A stretch of 64,000 bases of DNA, taken from Pseudomonas triticifolii (GTDB lineage Bacteria; Pseudomonadota; Gammaproteobacteria; Pseudomonadales; Pseudomonadaceae). This document shows positions 18,828-29,259 of this stretch, piece after piece. The notes under the pieces were generated by a model. That model saw nothing but the letters and a program-made list of their open reading frames with translations, was not told the DNA's origin and searched no databases. Location: the NCBI RefSeq assembly GCF_014358015.1, contig NZ_JACONV010000006.1:62001-126000 (forward strand), given 5' to 3'. The position numbers were made by a program, and so were the translations under genes. The first letter of the stretch is position 1, and every line of letters begins with the position of its first letter.

Positions 18828-19088
18828 TCAGGTGTTACCTGGCTCGGCATCGCCGCCGTCAGCGTCGGTAGCGCTGGGCAGACGAATCGGACGAACCGGT
18901 ACAACGGTGGAAATAGCGTGTTTGTAGACCATCTGGCTGACAGTGTTCTTCAGCAAAATGACGAACTGGTCGAAAGACTCGATCGTGCCCTGCAGCTTGA
19001 TACCGTTGACCAGGTAGATCGATACCCCGACCTTCTCTTTACGCAAGGTATTCAGGTAAGGGTCTTGTAGCGAATGCCCTTTTGACAT
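18828..19088 (-). CDS. hfq: RNA chaperone Hfq
   Basis: Hfq forms a hexamer that matches small RNAs with mRNAs and, in Pseudomonas, works with Crc in catabolite repression. The 86-aa product starts [13 protein letters not shown] and keeps Sm1 ([23 protein letters not shown]) and Sm2 ([11 protein letters not shown]), plus a short tail. The start at 19088 is chosen over an ATG eight codons upstream because it gives the universal N-terminus. Confidence 0.98.
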   Translation of the reverse strand: MSKGHSLQDPYLNTLRKEKVGVSIYLVNGIKLQGTIESFDQFVILLKNTVSQMVYKHAISTVVPVRPIRLPSATDADGGDAEPGNT

Positions 19089-19179
19089 GTGCCGCACTCC
19101 TTTAAGGATCAATAAATAATAAATCGAATTCGATTGGCTTACCGGCCACCCCCCAAGGATAGACGGCTATTGCAGGGAC

Positions 19180-20151
19180 TCAGCTCAATATGGAGACCGA
19201 TCCCAGGTATTTCAAGGCGCGTGGCAGATTGTCGCTGGCCAGGCTGTCCAACCAGTGCAGATCCCCCCAGCTACGTAGCCAGGTGAACTGCCGCTTGGCC
19301 AGTTGACGCGTTGCAATGATGCCCCGCTCCTGCATTTCGTCCCGTGTCAGTTTTCCATCCAGGTGATCCCAGACCTGGCGATATCCGACGGCTCGTATCG
19401 ATGGCAGACCTGAATGCAGGTCGCCCCGTGAGCGCAGTGCCAGTACTTCGTCCAGAAACCCTTGGTCCAGCATTTGCAAAAAACGTAGTGCGATGCGGTC
19501 ATGCAGCACCTTGCGATCAGCCGGAGCTATCGCAAGACTGGCAACAGTATAGGGCAATTGCTGACGCCCCGATGCGGCTGCTTCGGTACTTTGCGCAGTT
19601 TGTTGCTCGCGGTGTGCGGTCATGCTCATTCCGCTGACGCGATAAACCTCCAGTGCACGGATCAAGCGCTGCGGATCGTTGGGATGAATGCGCGCAGCCG
19701 ACACCGGGTCGACCTCCGCCAATTGATCGTGCAACGACTGCCAGCCGTTTGCCTGAGCATCGGCCTCAAGCTGTGCCCGAACCTGCGCATCGGCGGCCGG
19801 CATATCCGCCAGCCCGTCCAATAGAGCCTTGAAATACAACATAGTGCCGCCCACCAACAAAGGAATATTTCCTCGGGCAGTGATTTCGGCCATCGCGGCC
19901 AGTGCATCGGTACGAAAATCGGCCGCGGAGTAGCTCTGCGACGGGTCGAGAATGTCGATCAGACGGTGCGGATATTGAGCCAGTTGTGCCTTTGAAGGCT
20001 TGGCGGTACCGATGTCCATGTCGCGATAGACCAGCGCCGAATCGACGCTGATCAGCTCGCACGGCAAGACCTTGCTCAGCTCGATCGCAAGGTCGGTCTT
20101 GCCTGCAGCGGTTGGCCCCATGAGAAAGATGGCCGGAGGTAAAGCGTTCAT
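19180..20151 (-). CDS. miaA: tRNA dimethylallyltransferase
   Basis: Adds the dimethylallyl group to A37 of tRNAs that read codons starting with U. The 323-aa protein has the P-loop [14 protein letters not shown], the motif [34 protein letters not shown] and the C-terminal R-rich substrate region [15 protein letters not shown]. Its start directly abuts the mutL stop, as in the conserved mutL-miaA-hfq unit. Confidence 0.97.
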   Translation of the reverse strand: MNALPPAIFLMGPTAAGKTDLAIELSKVLPCELISVDSALVYRDMDIGTAKPSKAQLAQYPHRLIDILDPSQSYSAADFRTDALAAMAEITARGNIPLLVGGTMLYFKALLDGLADMPAADAQVRAQLEADAQANGWQSLHDQLAEVDPVSAARIHPNDPQRLIRALEVYRVSGMSMTAHREQQTAQSTEAAASGRQQLPYTVASLAIAPADRKVLHDRIALRFLQMLDQGFLDEVLALRSRGDLHSGLPSIRAVGYRQVWDHLDGKLTRDEMQERGIIATRQLAKRQFTWLRSWGDLHWLDSLASDNLPRALKYLGSVSILS

Positions 20152-22122
20152 TCATTGACCGCGCAGGAATAATTTATCCAGGTCATTGAGACCCATCTGG
20201 GTCCAGGTAGGACGACCGTGGTTGCATTGTCCGCTGCGCTCGGTGTTTTCCATGTCGCGCAGCAGGCCGTTCATTTCCGGGATAGCCAGACGGCGATTGG
20301 CCCGGATAGCGCCGTGGCACGCCATGGTGCCCAGCAATTCGTTCATGTGCGCCTGCACCCGATCACTGGTGCCGTATTCCATCAGGTCCGCAAGCACATC
20401 ACTGACCAGCCGGTTGGCCTCGGCCTGCTTGAGCAACGCCGGGATCTGCCGGATGGCCAGCGTCTCGGGCCCCAGGCGCTGCAATTCGAAGCCCAGGCGC
20501 TGGAAGGTCGCCAGGTGTTCTTCGGCACAATCCGCTTCGCGCTGACTGACCGCAATGGATTCGGGCACCAGCAGCGGCTGCCCGCTCAAGCCCTCGTTGG
20601 CCATGGCGATCTTGAGGCGTTCGTACATGATCCGCTCATGGGCAGCGTGCATATCGACCAGCACCAGCCCATGAGCGTTTTCAGCCAGGATATAAATGCC
20701 CTTGAGTTGCGCGAGCGCATAGCCCAACGGAGGAATATCAGCAGGCGACTCGGGCAATGAGCTCGTCGCAGCGCCCGGCAGTGGCGCGAAGAACTCACGG
20801 TAGGCGCTTTGCACCTCGGCCACCGGCGCACCGGGCGACGCAGGTCGAGGTGAATATTGATACTGATAACCGCCACCTGCGCCTGAGCCCGAGCCTGCAG
20901 AGCGCGTATAGGTCTCGCCCTGCGGCTGCTCAAGCACATTGTTGGCCAGACGCATCTCGCCCTGCGGCCCGAATTCGCCCGCCTCAGGTCCCGTCGGACG
21001 CACGATGGCGGGTGCAGGCGCACTGCCTGACAACTGATCTTCGGGGCGCACATCACCCAGCGCACGGTGTAGCGTGCCATACAGAAAGTCATGCACGGTG
21101 CGCCCGTCACGGAAACGCACTTCGTGTTTGGTCGGGTGAACGTTGACATCCACCGCCGCCGGATCGACCTCGAAAAACAGCACAAAGGTCGGATGACGGC
21201 CATTGAACAGCACGTCGCGATAAGCCTGGCGCACCGCATGGGCAACCAGCTTGTCCCGCACCGCACGGCCGTTGACGAAGAAATATTGCAGATCAGCCTG
21301 ACTGCGCGAGAACGTCGGCAACCCGACCCAGCCCCACAGATGCAGGCCGTTACGCTCGATCTCGATGGGCAGCGCCTGCTCAAGGAAACCCGGCCCGCAG
21401 ATCGCCGACACGCGACGCGCCCTGGCGGTATCGTCATGGGCTTCGTGCAGGCTGAGGATGGTCTTGCCGTTGTGTCGCAAATGAAAGGCCACGTCGAAGC
21501 GGGCCAGCGCCATGCGCTTGATCACTTCCTGCAGGTGATCGAACTCGGTCTTTTCGGCCTTGAGAAACTTGCGGCGTGCCGGCGTGTTGAAGAACAGGTC
21601 ACGCACTTCCACCGACGTACCCACCGGGTGCGCAGCAGGCTGAACCCGTGGCGCCATGTCACGGCCTTCGGTTTCGACCTGCCAGGCCTGATCGGCATCA
21701 CGTGTGCGGGACGTCAGGGTAAGGCGCGCGACCGAACTGATCGATGCCAAGGCCTCGCCGCGAAAACCCAGGCTCATCACGCGCTCAAGGTCTTCAAGGT
21801 CGCGAATCTTGCTCGTCGCGTGTCGCGCCAGCGCCAACGGCAGGTCATCGGAAGAAATACCGCTGCCGTCATCACGGACTTTAAGCAGCTTGATACCGGC
21901 CTGCTCGACATCGACGTCAATGCGCCGCGCACCGGAATCAAGGCTGTTTTCCAGCAGCTCCTTGATCACCGACGCAGGTCGCTCGACCACTTCACCCGCT
22001 GCGATCTGGTTGGCCAGCCTGGGGCTGAGCAGTTCAATGCGGGCTGCGTTCAGAATGACCTGATCGGTTTCCGGCGCAGCGCCGTCGAGCAAAAGGTCGC
22101 TGCTGGCGGCATCGTTATTCAT
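20152..22122 (-). CDS. mutL: DNA mismatch repair protein MutL
   Basis: A GHKL ATPase that links MutS mismatch recognition to strand incision. The 656-aa protein has ATP-binding motifs [22 protein letters not shown] and [10 protein letters not shown] in the first 130 residues, a variable Gly/Ser/Pro linker (about 360-460), and a C-terminal dimerisation domain. The last contains [12 protein letters not shown], the metal-binding endonuclease motif kept in Pseudomonas MutL but absent from E. coli. It overlaps amiB by 4 nt. Confidence 0.97.
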   Translation of the reverse strand: MNNDAASSDLLLDGAAPETDQVILNAARIELLSPRLANQIAAGEVVERPASVIKELLENSLDSGARRIDVDVEQAGIKLLKVRDDGSGISSDDLPLALARHATSKIRDLEDLERVMSLGFRGEALASISSVARLTLTSRTRDADQAWQVETEGRDMAPRVQPAAHPVGTSVEVRDLFFNTPARRKFLKAEKTEFDHLQEVIKRMALARFDVAFHLRHNGKTILSLHEAHDDTARARRVSAICGPGFLEQALPIEIERNGLHLWGWVGLPTFSRSQADLQYFFVNGRAVRDKLVAHAVRQAYRDVLFNGRHPTFVLFFEVDPAAVDVNVHPTKHEVRFRDGRTVHDFLYGTLHRALGDVRPEDQLSGSAPAPAIVRPTGPEAGEFGPQGEMRLANNVLEQPQGETYTRSAGSGSGAGGGYQYQYSPRPASPGAPVAEVQSAYREFFAPLPGAATSSLPESPADIPPLGYALAQLKGIYILAENAHGLVLVDMHAAHERIMYERLKIAMANEGLSGQPLLVPESIAVSQREADCAEEHLATFQRLGFELQRLGPETLAIRQIPALLKQAEANRLVSDVLADLMEYGTSDRVQAHMNELLGTMACHGAIRANRRLAIPEMNGLLRDMENTERSGQCNHGRPTWTQMGLNDLDKLFLRGQ

Positions 22123-23555
22123 GGCTGTGTCGCGACCTCGGAACTCGGAATTCGCAGGTCCTGACCAATTTTCAACTCATCCGTTTTCAGGTTGTTGGCG
22201 CTGCGCAATGTGGCGATGTTCATGTCGTAACGGGCAGCGAGCATGGCCAGCGTTTCGCCGGAACGCACCACATGGTTACGCGGACCCAGGGCGAGTTTGC
22301 CGGTGTCACGCAGCCAGGCAATGTAAGTCCCCTGGGGCGGATTCTGTTGAAAGAACTGCTTTACGCCTGAGTTGATCGAACGCGCCAGCGCCTGCTGGTG
22401 CGAGGTCGAACTCAGCTTGTTGGCTTCGTTGGCGTTGGAGATAAAGCCGGTTTCCACCAGAATCGACGGGATGTCCGGCGATTTGAGCACCATGAAGCCT
22501 GCCTGCTCGACGCGCGACTTGTGCAGCGAGGTCACGCGGCCAATGTTACTCAGGACTTTCTGGCCCACGTTCAGGCTCGACGACAGTGACGCGGTCATGG
22601 ACAGGTCGAGCAGTACGCCCGCAAGCATGCGGTCTTTATCATCAAGACTCACGGCCCCGGCGCCCCCGATCAGGTCGGAACGGTTTTCACTGTCCGCCAG
22701 CCAGCGCGCGGTTTCAGACGTTGCGCCACGATCGGAAAGAGCAAACACCGACGCGCCAAAGGCTGCCGTGGACGGCGCGGCATCGGCGTGAATGGACACA
22801 AACAGATCAGCCCCTTTGGCGCGGGCGATCTCAGTGCGTTTACGCAATGGAATGAAGTAGTCGCCGGTGCGCGTCAGTTCGGCGCGATAGCCCTTCTCGG
22901 CATTGATCTGGCGCTGCAGTTCGCGCGCAATCGACAGCACCACGTTTTTCTCTTTCTCACCGGCCCGGCCGGAAGCGCCGGGATCTTCGCCACCGTGACC
23001 GGCATCGATCACAACCACGATGTCGCGCTTGCCATTGGGCACCGGCGTCAGCTTGACTTCAGGCTTGGCCGGGCTGATTGGAACCGCTGGCGCGGTGTTC
23101 GCGGGAGTATCTGCAATGGTCGGGACCGGCGAAGGGTTGGCGTCGGCAGCGTTGTCGAACAGGTCGACGACCAGGCGATTACCGTATTGCTGGTTCGGTG
23201 CCAGTGTAAAACTCTTGGGCGTCACCGCCTTCTTCAAGTCGATGACCACGCGCAAGTCGGTCGCGGTGCGCTGGGCAGAACGCATGCTGGTGATCGGCGT
23301 ATTGGCGGTCGACACGTTGAGCGGCCCGCCCAATGTCGCACCGTTGATGTCGATGACCAGACGATCAGGCGAAGTCAGGGTAAACACGCTGTGCTGGACA
23401 GGCCCCGAGAGGTCGAACACCAGTCGAGTGTTATCCGGCGCTCGCCATAAGCGGACACTTCGTACTTGCGTAGCGGCCAGCGCTTCGACAGCCAAGGCCA
23501 TCAACAGCAGACCTACTACAGTAACCAGCGCGCGCATGCGCATACCTAACCCCAT
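22119..23555 (-). CDS. amiB: N-acetylmuramoyl-L-alanine amidase (AmiB type) with AMIN and LysM
   Basis: A periplasmic Zn amidase that splits septal peptidoglycan. The roughly 478-aa product has a signal peptide ([21 protein letters not shown]), an AMIN domain (about 20-130), a Pro/Ala linker, and an Amidase_3 domain with zinc ligands in [15 protein letters not shown], a conserved Glu and [10 protein letters not shown]-terminal LysM domain follows ([18 protein letters not shown]). The ATG at 23555 lies 2 nt after the tsaE stop. An ATG four codons later (23543) has a slightly better GGGG-type binding site, so the exact start is open. Confidence 0.93.
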   Translation of the reverse strand: MGLGMRMRALVTVVGLLLMALAVEALAATQVRSVRLWRAPDNTRLVFDLSGPVQHSVFTLTSPDRLVIDINGATLGGPLNVSTANTPITSMRSAQRTATDLRVVIDLKKAVTPKSFTLAPNQQYGNRLVVDLFDNAADANPSPVPTIADTPANTAPAVPISPAKPEVKLTPVPNGKRDIVVVIDAGHGGEDPGASGRAGEKEKNVVLSIARELQRQINAEKGYRAELTRTGDYFIPLRKRTEIARAKGADLFVSIHADAAPSTAAFGASVFALSDRGATSETARWLADSENRSDLIGGAGAVSLDDKDRMLAGVLLDLSMTASLSSSLNVGQKVLSNIGRVTSLHKSRVEQAGFMVLKSPDIPSILVETGFISNANEANKLSSTSHQQALARSINSGVKQFFQQNPPQGTYIAWLRDTGKLALGPRNHVVRSGETLAMLAARYDMNIATLRSANNLKTDELKIGQDLRIPSSEVATQP

Positions 23556-23557
23556 AT

Positions 23558-24028
23558 CTATTTGAATTCCAAAGCCAAAGTGGCACACCAGCGTTCGCCA
23601 CGCGAACCCGTGGGGCTCAATATCACGGAACGACCTTCTCCGTGCGGCCTAATGGTAATGGTCAGGTCCGGCTTTGGCAAAAAGCCTGCACCACGCTGGG
23701 GCCATTCGATGAGACAAAGTGAGTCGCCCTCGAAGTAATCGCGCACGCCCATGTACTCCAGCTCTTCCGGATCCACCAGGCGATAGAGGTCGAAGTGGAA
23801 CGCCTTTACTGCCCCTATCTCGTAGGGCTCGACCAGCGTGAAGGTCGGACTCTTGACGGCACCCTCATGCCCGAACCCCCTAATCAACCCGCGCGACAGC
23901 GTGGTCTTGCCCGCACCCAGATCGCCTTCGAGAAAGATGACACCCACCCCTTCGGTGACCAGGGCCAGAGATGCACCGAGGCTCATCATGGCCTCTTCGC
24001 CGATCACATCAAGCGTTAAATCTGACAC
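23558..24028 (-). CDS. tsaE: tRNA threonylcarbamoyladenosine ATPase subunit TsaE
   Basis: The ATPase of the TsaB-TsaD-TsaE complex that makes t6A37 in tRNAs reading ANN codons. The 156-aa product carries Walker A GDLGAGKTTLSRGLI, SPTFTLVEPYE, HFDLYRLVDPEELEYMG and LIEWPQRG. I place the start at the GTG at 24026-24028, because a perfect GGAGGAG lies 9 nt upstream and the product then has family length. The frame stays open 39 codons further without similarity. It overlaps the 3' end of nnr by 13 nt. Confidence 0.94.
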   Translation of the reverse strand: MSDLTLDVIGEEAMMSLGASLALVTEGVGVIFLEGDLGAGKTTLSRGLIRGFGHEGAVKSPTFTLVEPYEIGAVKAFHFDLYRLVDPEELEYMGVRDYFEGDSLCLIEWPQRGAGFLPKPDLTITIRPHGEGRSVILSPTGSRGERWCATLALEFK

Positions 24029-25506
24029 GGTTGCAGCTCCTCCAATAACTGACGAATGGCGGGAATAATATCGCTGGCTGCCATGCCGCGCCCGGCAGCA
24101 CCGACCTTTTGTCCGGCACTGGCGTGCAACCACACGGCAAGGCACGCGGCATCGAACGGGGTCATGTGCTGGGCCATCAGCGCACCGACAAGGCCGGCCA
24201 GCACATCGCCAAGACCCGCCGTCGCCATGGCTGGATGGCCGCGGTCACACAATGCCAGGCGCTCGTCGACATCGGCGATCAGGCTGCCAGAGCCTTTAAG
24301 CACGCAAACGGTATTGAATTTACGCGCCAGCGCATGGGCCGCCGCCGCGCGGTCGGCCTGAACCTCCTGGGTGCTGATGCCCAGCAGACGTGCCGCCTCA
24401 CCCGGATGCGGGGTAATGACGCTCTGCTTCGGCAGCACCACATGCCCGGCCGCCAGCTGATTGAGGGCATCAGCGTCCCATACCTGCGGCCGATCCGCAT
24501 CGGCCGCAGCCGACAGCAGACTGCGACCCCAATTGTCCTGACCCAGTCCAGGCCCGACGACCAACACACTGGCGGCTTCGATCAGGGTCATAAGCTGGTT
24601 GGCCGAACTGACACCTGCGCTCATGATTTCCGGCATTCGCGTCAGTGCTGCGGGCACATGCTCCGGGCGAGTCGCCAGGGTGACCATGCCTGCACCGCTG
24701 CGCAGTGTGCTTTCGGCACTTAACAACGCCGCGCCGCCGAAACCACGATCACCGCCAATCACCAGCACACGACCATACATACCTTTATGAGCCGTATGCG
24801 GACGAGGGGCCAGGACAGGCAGGCAGTGGGGGTCAAGACGCCGCGCAGTGCTGGACGCCTGCGCAACAAGCGCTGGATCGGCCTGCAAATCGTCGAAAAT
24901 CAATTGCCCGATCAAATCGGGAGCATCACCTGTCAGCAGCCCCATCTTCAGGCCGATAAACGTCACGGTGAGGTCTGCACGAACGGCAACGCCCAACGGA
25001 CGGCCAGTGTCGGCACACAGACCTGAGGGGATATCCACTGCCGCCACTGGCAGACCACAGGCGTTGATGGTCTTGATGGCCGACAGATAAGGTTCGCGCA
25101 CCTGGCCGTTGAGGCCCGTACCCAACAACGCATCGACGACAACACCCGCGAGCGGCTGGCCAGTCCAGGGCTGAACATCGACGCCCGCCGCGGCCGCGCA
25201 CGCAAGCGCAGCGTCGCCCTTGAGGGCCGCGGGATCACCGACTGCCAGGACACGCACCTGCCAGCCGGCCTTGTGCGCCAGAGACGCGACCAGATACCCG
25301 TCGCCGGCATTGTTGCCATGGCCGGCCAGTACTGTCAGCTCACTAGCCTCAGGCCAGCGTCTGCGGATCGCCCGCCACATCGCATGCGCGGCGCGCTGCA
25401 TCAGTTCAAAGCCTGAGGTGCCTGCGGCGATCAGTCGGGCGTCGAGGTCGCGGACCTGCGCAGCACTGTACAGCGCGTCGGGTAATTCGGGTTTCGTGTC
25501 TAACAT
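24016..25506 (-). CDS. nnr: Bifunctional NAD(P)H-hydrate epimerase/dehydratase
   Basis: Repairs damaged NAD(P)H hydrates: the N-terminal YjeF domain epimerises R and S forms, the C-terminal ribokinase-like domain dehydrates the S form with ADP. The 496-aa protein shows the epimerase segments GHGNNAGDGYLVA, VVDALLGTGL and AVDIPSGLCADTG. The dehydratase segments are GGDRGFGGAALLSAES, GPGLGQD, VITPHPGEAARLLG, LKGSGSLI and GHPAMATAGLGDVLAG. It is divergent from queG with 63 nt between starts. Confidence 0.95.
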   Translation of the reverse strand: MLDTKPELPDALYSAAQVRDLDARLIAAGTSGFELMQRAAHAMWRAIRRRWPEASELTVLAGHGNNAGDGYLVASLAHKAGWQVRVLAVGDPAALKGDAALACAAAAGVDVQPWTGQPLAGVVVDALLGTGLNGQVREPYLSAIKTINACGLPVAAVDIPSGLCADTGRPLGVAVRADLTVTFIGLKMGLLTGDAPDLIGQLIFDDLQADPALVAQASSTARRLDPHCLPVLAPRPHTAHKGMYGRVLVIGGDRGFGGAALLSAESTLRSGAGMVTLATRPEHVPAALTRMPEIMSAGVSSANQLMTLIEAASVLVVGPGLGQDNWGRSLLSAAADADRPQVWDADALNQLAAGHVVLPKQSVITPHPGEAARLLGISTQEVQADRAAAAHALARKFNTVCVLKGSGSLIADVDERLALCDRGHPAMATAGLGDVLAGLVGALMAQHMTPFDAACLAVWLHASAGQKVGAAGRGMAASDIIPAIRQLLEELQPCQI

Positions 25507-25569
25507 GCGTCTCTAGGCTCCGATGTCTGGCAGAATTATACGCACCTTGGCTCTGGTTTCTCTCTGCGC

Positions 25570-26649
25570 ATGTCCGCTATTACTGCTGAAAGTCTCACCT
25601 GCGACGACCTTGTCACCCTTGCGCAATCAATCAAGGCGTGGGGCCGTGAACTCGGCTTTCAGGAAGTCGGCATCGCAGGACTTGATCTTGCCGAGCACGA
25701 GCAGCATTTGCAGCGCTGGCTCGAGGCGGGTTATCACGGCGAAATGGACTATATGGCAGCCCACGGCAGCAAACGTTCCCATCCGGACGAACTGGTGCCC
25801 GGAACGCTGCGTGTAGTATCGCTGCGCATGGATTATCTGCCAGGCGATACGCACATGGCCCAGCGTCTGAACGAACCTGAACAGGCTTACGTGTCTCGCT
25901 ACGCGCTGGGCCGCGATTATCACAAACTGATTCGCAAGCGCCTGCAGCAACTGGCTGAACGCATCCAGAAGACCATCGGCCCCTTTGGCTTTCGAGCGTT
26001 TGTCGACAGCGCACCCGTGCTGGAGAAGGCCATCGCTGAACAGGCCGGTCTGGGCTGGATCGGCAAGAACACGCTGGTGCTCAACCGCAAGGCCGGCAGC
26101 TTTTTCTTTCTTGGCGAATTGTTCGTGGATATTGCGTTACCGGTCGATCCGCCACACGCCACCGAGCATTGCGGGCGCTGTACTGCATGTCTCGATATTT
26201 GCCCGACGGCGGCATTCGTCGGCCCCTATGTGCTGGATGCACGGCGCTGCATTTCTTACCTGACCATCGAGCTGAAGACGGCCATTCCCGAGGAGTTGCG
26301 CCCACTGATTGGTAACCGGGTATTCGGCTGCGACGACTGCCAGATTGTCTGCCCCTGGAACCGCTTCGCCCGCCCCACCGACCAGAGCGACTTCCAGCCA
26401 CGTCACAATCTGGACAACGCCGGGCTGGCCGAGCTGTTCCTGTGGGATGAAGACAAATTCCTGAGCAACACGGAGGGCTCACCGTTGCGGCGCGCCGGGT
26501 ATGAGCGGTGGTTGCGCAATCTGGCCGTCGGCTTGGGTAATGCGCCTTCTACCATTGTGGTCATAGAAGCGCTGGAGGCGCGGCGTGAGTATCCGTCAGA
26601 AATGGTCAGGGAGCATGTGGAGTGGGCGCTGGGCAGGCATGGCCGCTAG
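25570..26649 (+). CDS. queG: Epoxyqueuosine reductase QueG
   Basis: A cobalamin and [4Fe-4S] enzyme that completes queuosine synthesis in the tRNA wobble position. The 359-aa protein has two ferredoxin-like cysteine clusters, CGRCTACLDICPT and CDDCQIVCPWN, the conserved VDSAPVLEKAIAEQAGLGWIGKN active-site region (Asp of VDSAPV) and a HEAT-like C-terminus. It is separated from the nnr gene only by a short divergent promoter region. Confidence 0.96.
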   Translation: MSAITAESLTCDDLVTLAQSIKAWGRELGFQEVGIAGLDLAEHEQHLQRWLEAGYHGEMDYMAAHGSKRSHPDELVPGTLRVVSLRMDYLPGDTHMAQRLNEPEQAYVSRYALGRDYHKLIRKRLQQLAERIQKTIGPFGFRAFVDSAPVLEKAIAEQAGLGWIGKNTLVLNRKAGSFFFLGELFVDIALPVDPPHATEHCGRCTACLDICPTAAFVGPYVLDARRCISYLTIELKTAIPEELRPLIGNRVFGCDDCQIVCPWNRFARPTDQSDFQPRHNLDNAGLAELFLWDEDKFLSNTEGSPLRRAGYERWLRNLAVGLGNAPSTIVVIEALEARREYPSEMVREHVEWALGRHGR

Positions 26650-26797
26650 ACCTTTGCGCCTTTGCAATGATCGGACCTCGCGCTCTGCGCTCATCGCTAC
26701 ACGCGTCCCACTGGATAGATGCTGAAGCCGTATCCCACGGTATCGGTATCGGTATCCACCCCGCTCCGCCGCTTTAGACACCTATAGGCCAATCAGA

Positions 26798-27409
26798 TCA
26801 AGGCTCATCCTTGTAGACGAACTTGGGCATTTCCCAGTGGAAACGGATCGCCAGCAGGCGCAGCAGAAGGCCGCCGAACAGGGTGATCAGCACGCCCTGC
26901 TCGGCAGGCAACTCCAGATAGCCGCACAGCAGGAAGCACCACGCGGCCAGAAACGACACGCTGGCGTAAAGCTCGCGGCGGAAGATCAGCGGGATGTCGT
27001 TGCAGAAGATATCCCGCAGGATGCCGCCGAAGACGCCCGTAATGACGCCGCACACTGACGCGATCAGCATGCCGTGCCCGGCTTCCAGCGCGGTCATGCA
27101 GCCAATCAGGGTGAAGGCCACCAGCCCCAACGCGTCGAGCACCAGAAACAGTGAACGCAGGTGACGCATCAACGGGGCAATGAAGATCGTCACCAGTGCT
27201 GCAACGCTGGTCAGCACCAGGTATTCAGGATGCTTGACCCAGGTCAGCGGGTAGTGACCGATCAGCACGTCGCGCACCGAACCGCCACCCAGCGCCGTGA
27301 CACACGCGATCAGCACCACGCCAAACCAGTCCATGCCCCGCCGGCCAGCCGACAGCGCGCCGGTCATGGCTTCAGCGGTGATGGCAATCAGATAAAGCAT
27401 CAGCAACAT
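26798..27409 (-). CDS. Trimeric intracellular cation channel family protein (YadS/UPF0126)
   Basis: A 203-aa inner-membrane protein with six to seven hydrophobic segments and the two glycine-rich repeats of the UPF0126/TRIC family: GMDWFGVVLIACVTALGGGS with VRDVLIG, and CGVITGVFGGILRDIFCNDIP. Bacterial members form trimeric channels. The physiological ion or substrate cannot be told from sequence. It lies alone between queG (convergent) and orn. Confidence 0.9.
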   Translation of the reverse strand: MLLMLYLIAITAEAMTGALSAGRRGMDWFGVVLIACVTALGGGSVRDVLIGHYPLTWVKHPEYLVLTSVAALVTIFIAPLMRHLRSLFLVLDALGLVAFTLIGCMTALEAGHGMLIASVCGVITGVFGGILRDIFCNDIPLIFRRELYASVSFLAAWCFLLCGYLELPAEQGVLITLFGGLLLRLLAIRFHWEMPKFVYKDEP

Positions 27410-27521
27410 GGTGGCGACTCGGCAGCAAGGGCGCGCAGTTTAACCAGCACGGCGGCACGCCGAAAGGCTTGCGCACTGAAAGAGTGCAGTGAATCCGTGG
27501 TCACTGCACCGGCACTGCGTG

Positions 27522-28055
27522 TTACTTGATGAAATGCTCGCGATAGAAGCGCAGTTCGGCAATCGACTCGCGGATGTCGTCCAGTGCCAGGTGGGTGCTG
27601 CCCTTCTGGAACTTAAGGTTCGGCGACCAGCGCGCAGCCAGTTCCTTGAGCGTCGAGACGTCCAGATTGCGGTAATGGAAGTAGTGTTCCAGGCTCGGCA
27701 TGTGGCGATACAGGAAGCGGCGGTCCTGACAAATACTGTTGCCGCAGATCGGCGAACTGCGCTCGGGCACCCACTGCATGATGAACGCCAGGGTCTGCGC
27801 TTCGGCGTCGGCCATGGTGACCGAGCTTTCACGTACCCGCTGCGTCAGACCGGAGCCGCCGTGCTGACGGGTGTTCCACTCGTCCATGCGCGCCAGCGTT
27901 TCGTCGCTTTGATGGATGGCGAGCACCGGGCCTTCGGCCAGCGTGTTCAGCTCGCTGTCGGTGATGATCGTGGCCATTTCGATGATGACATCGGTGTCAG
28001 GGTCCAGACCGGTCATTTCCAGGTCGATCCAGATAAGGTTCTGCTTGTTCTGCAT
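27522..28055 (-). CDS. orn: Oligoribonuclease
   Basis: A DEDDh 3'-5' exoribonuclease that degrades 2-5 nt RNA and the linear pGpG made from cyclic di-GMP. The 177-aa product has [20 protein letters not shown] (first D and E), [13 protein letters not shown], and the H and last D in [13 protein letters not shown]. It is essential in many pseudomonads. It is divergent from rsgA, the usual Pseudomonas arrangement. Confidence 0.97.
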   Translation of the reverse strand: MQNKQNLIWIDLEMTGLDPDTDVIIEMATIITDSELNTLAEGPVLAIHQSDETLARMDEWNTRQHGGSGLTQRVRESSVTMADAEAQTLAFIMQWVPERSSPICGNSICQDRRFLYRHMPSLEHYFHYRNLDVSTLKELAARWSPNLKFQKGSTHLALDDIRESIAELRFYREHFIK

Positions 28056-28164
28056 GTGACGACTCCTCAGCGTAGGCGCGCAGTTTAGCTCACCCTGCCG
28101 TGCTAGACTCCCGCCCGATTCAACGTACTGCCTAATTCATCGGTTTCATCACATCGGAACACCC

Positions 28165-29196
28165 ATGGCCAAACGCCAACTCAATCGTCGTCAGAACTGG
28201 CGCATCGAAAAGATCCAGGGCGAACGTGCTGCCCGCGCCGCCAAACGCGAGTCTGTCGCGCTCGAAACGCTGGAGGGCGGCGACCTGGGCCCCGAACAAA
28301 CGGGCCTGGTGATCGCACACTTCGGCGTTCAGGTTGAAGTCGAAGCCCAGGAAGGCGAGCAGATCGGCCAGGTGTTCCGCTGTCATCTGCGCGCCAACCT
28401 GCCCGCACTGGTCACCGGGGATCGCGTCGTCTGGCGTGCCGGCAACCAGGGCATTGGCGTGATCGTCGCGCAATTGCCCCGCTCCACCGAGTTGTGCCGC
28501 CCGGATTCGCGCGGCCAGCTCAAGCCGGTAGCGGCCAACGTCGACTTGATTGTCATCGTCTTCGCGCCAATGCCTGAGCCGCACGCCAACCTGATCGACC
28601 GCTATCTGGTCGCCGCCGAGCACGCCGGGATTCATCCGCTGCTGCTGCTCAACAAGGCCGACCTGATCGACGAGCAGAATGCGCCTGCGCTCAATGCGAT
28701 GCTGGCCGTCTATCGCTCGCTGGGTTATCCGGTGCTTGAAGTATCCGCGCATCACGGCGACGGCATGCAGCAGCTGCAAAGCCAGCTCGACGGCCACATC
28801 AGCGTGTTCGTCGGTCAGTCGGGTGTCGGCAAGTCTTCGCTGGTCAACAGCCTGCTGCCTGAAGTCGAAACGAGAGTCGGCCCGCTGTCCGAGCTGTCCG
28901 GCCAGGGCACGCATACTACGACCACCGCGCGACTGTTCCACTTCCCGCGTGGCGGCGACCTCATCGACTCGCCGGGCATTCGCGAATTCGGTCTGGGGCA
29001 CGTCAGTCGCGCCGATGTGGAAGCCGGCTTTATCGAGTTCAACGACCTGATCGGCACGTGCCGCTTCCGTGACTGCAAGCATGACCGCGAACCGGGCTGT
29101 GCCTTGCTCAAGGCGCTCGAAGACGGTCGAGTCCATCAGCAGCGCATGAACAGCTATCGCTCGATCATTGCCAGTCTGCCGGAAGAAAGCTACTGA
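28165..29196 (+). CDS. rsgA: Small ribosomal subunit biogenesis GTPase RsgA
   Basis: A circularly permuted GTPase that acts in late 30S maturation. The 343-aa protein has an N-terminal OB domain (about 40-115), then the G domain in permuted order: G4 LNKADLID, G1 [16 protein letters not shown]3 [13 protein letters not shown]-terminal zinc knuckle follows ([14 protein letters not shown]). An intrinsic terminator follows 25 nt after its stop. Confidence 0.97.
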   Translation: MAKRQLNRRQNWRIEKIQGERAARAAKRESVALETLEGGDLGPEQTGLVIAHFGVQVEVEAQEGEQIGQVFRCHLRANLPALVTGDRVVWRAGNQGIGVIVAQLPRSTELCRPDSRGQLKPVAANVDLIVIVFAPMPEPHANLIDRYLVAAEHAGIHPLLLLNKADLIDEQNAPALNAMLAVYRSLGYPVLEVSAHHGDGMQQLQSQLDGHISVFVGQSGVGKSSLVNSLLPEVETRVGPLSELSGQGTHTTTTARLFHFPRGGDLIDSPGIREFGLGHVSRADVEAGFIEFNDLIGTCRFRDCKHDREPGCALLKALEDGRVHQQRMNSYRSIIASLPEESY

Positions 29197-29220
29197 TCAA
29201 CGCCTGAACCGCACACAAAA

Positions 29221-29245
29221 ACGCCGCGATCATCGCGGCGTTTTT
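29221..29245. terminator. Terminator between rsgA and motB
   Basis: ACGCCGCGAT (29221-29230) and ATCGCGGCGT (29232-29241) form a strong stem with A residues before and T residues after. It can serve both rsgA (plus) and motB (minus), whose stops converge here. Confidence 0.85.
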
Positions 29246-29259
29246 GCAGGTGCTGTGGC

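Noticed and set aside
26739..26757. Three tandem GGTATC units after queG
   Set aside because: Only 19 nt; too short to be a satellite or regulatory array.
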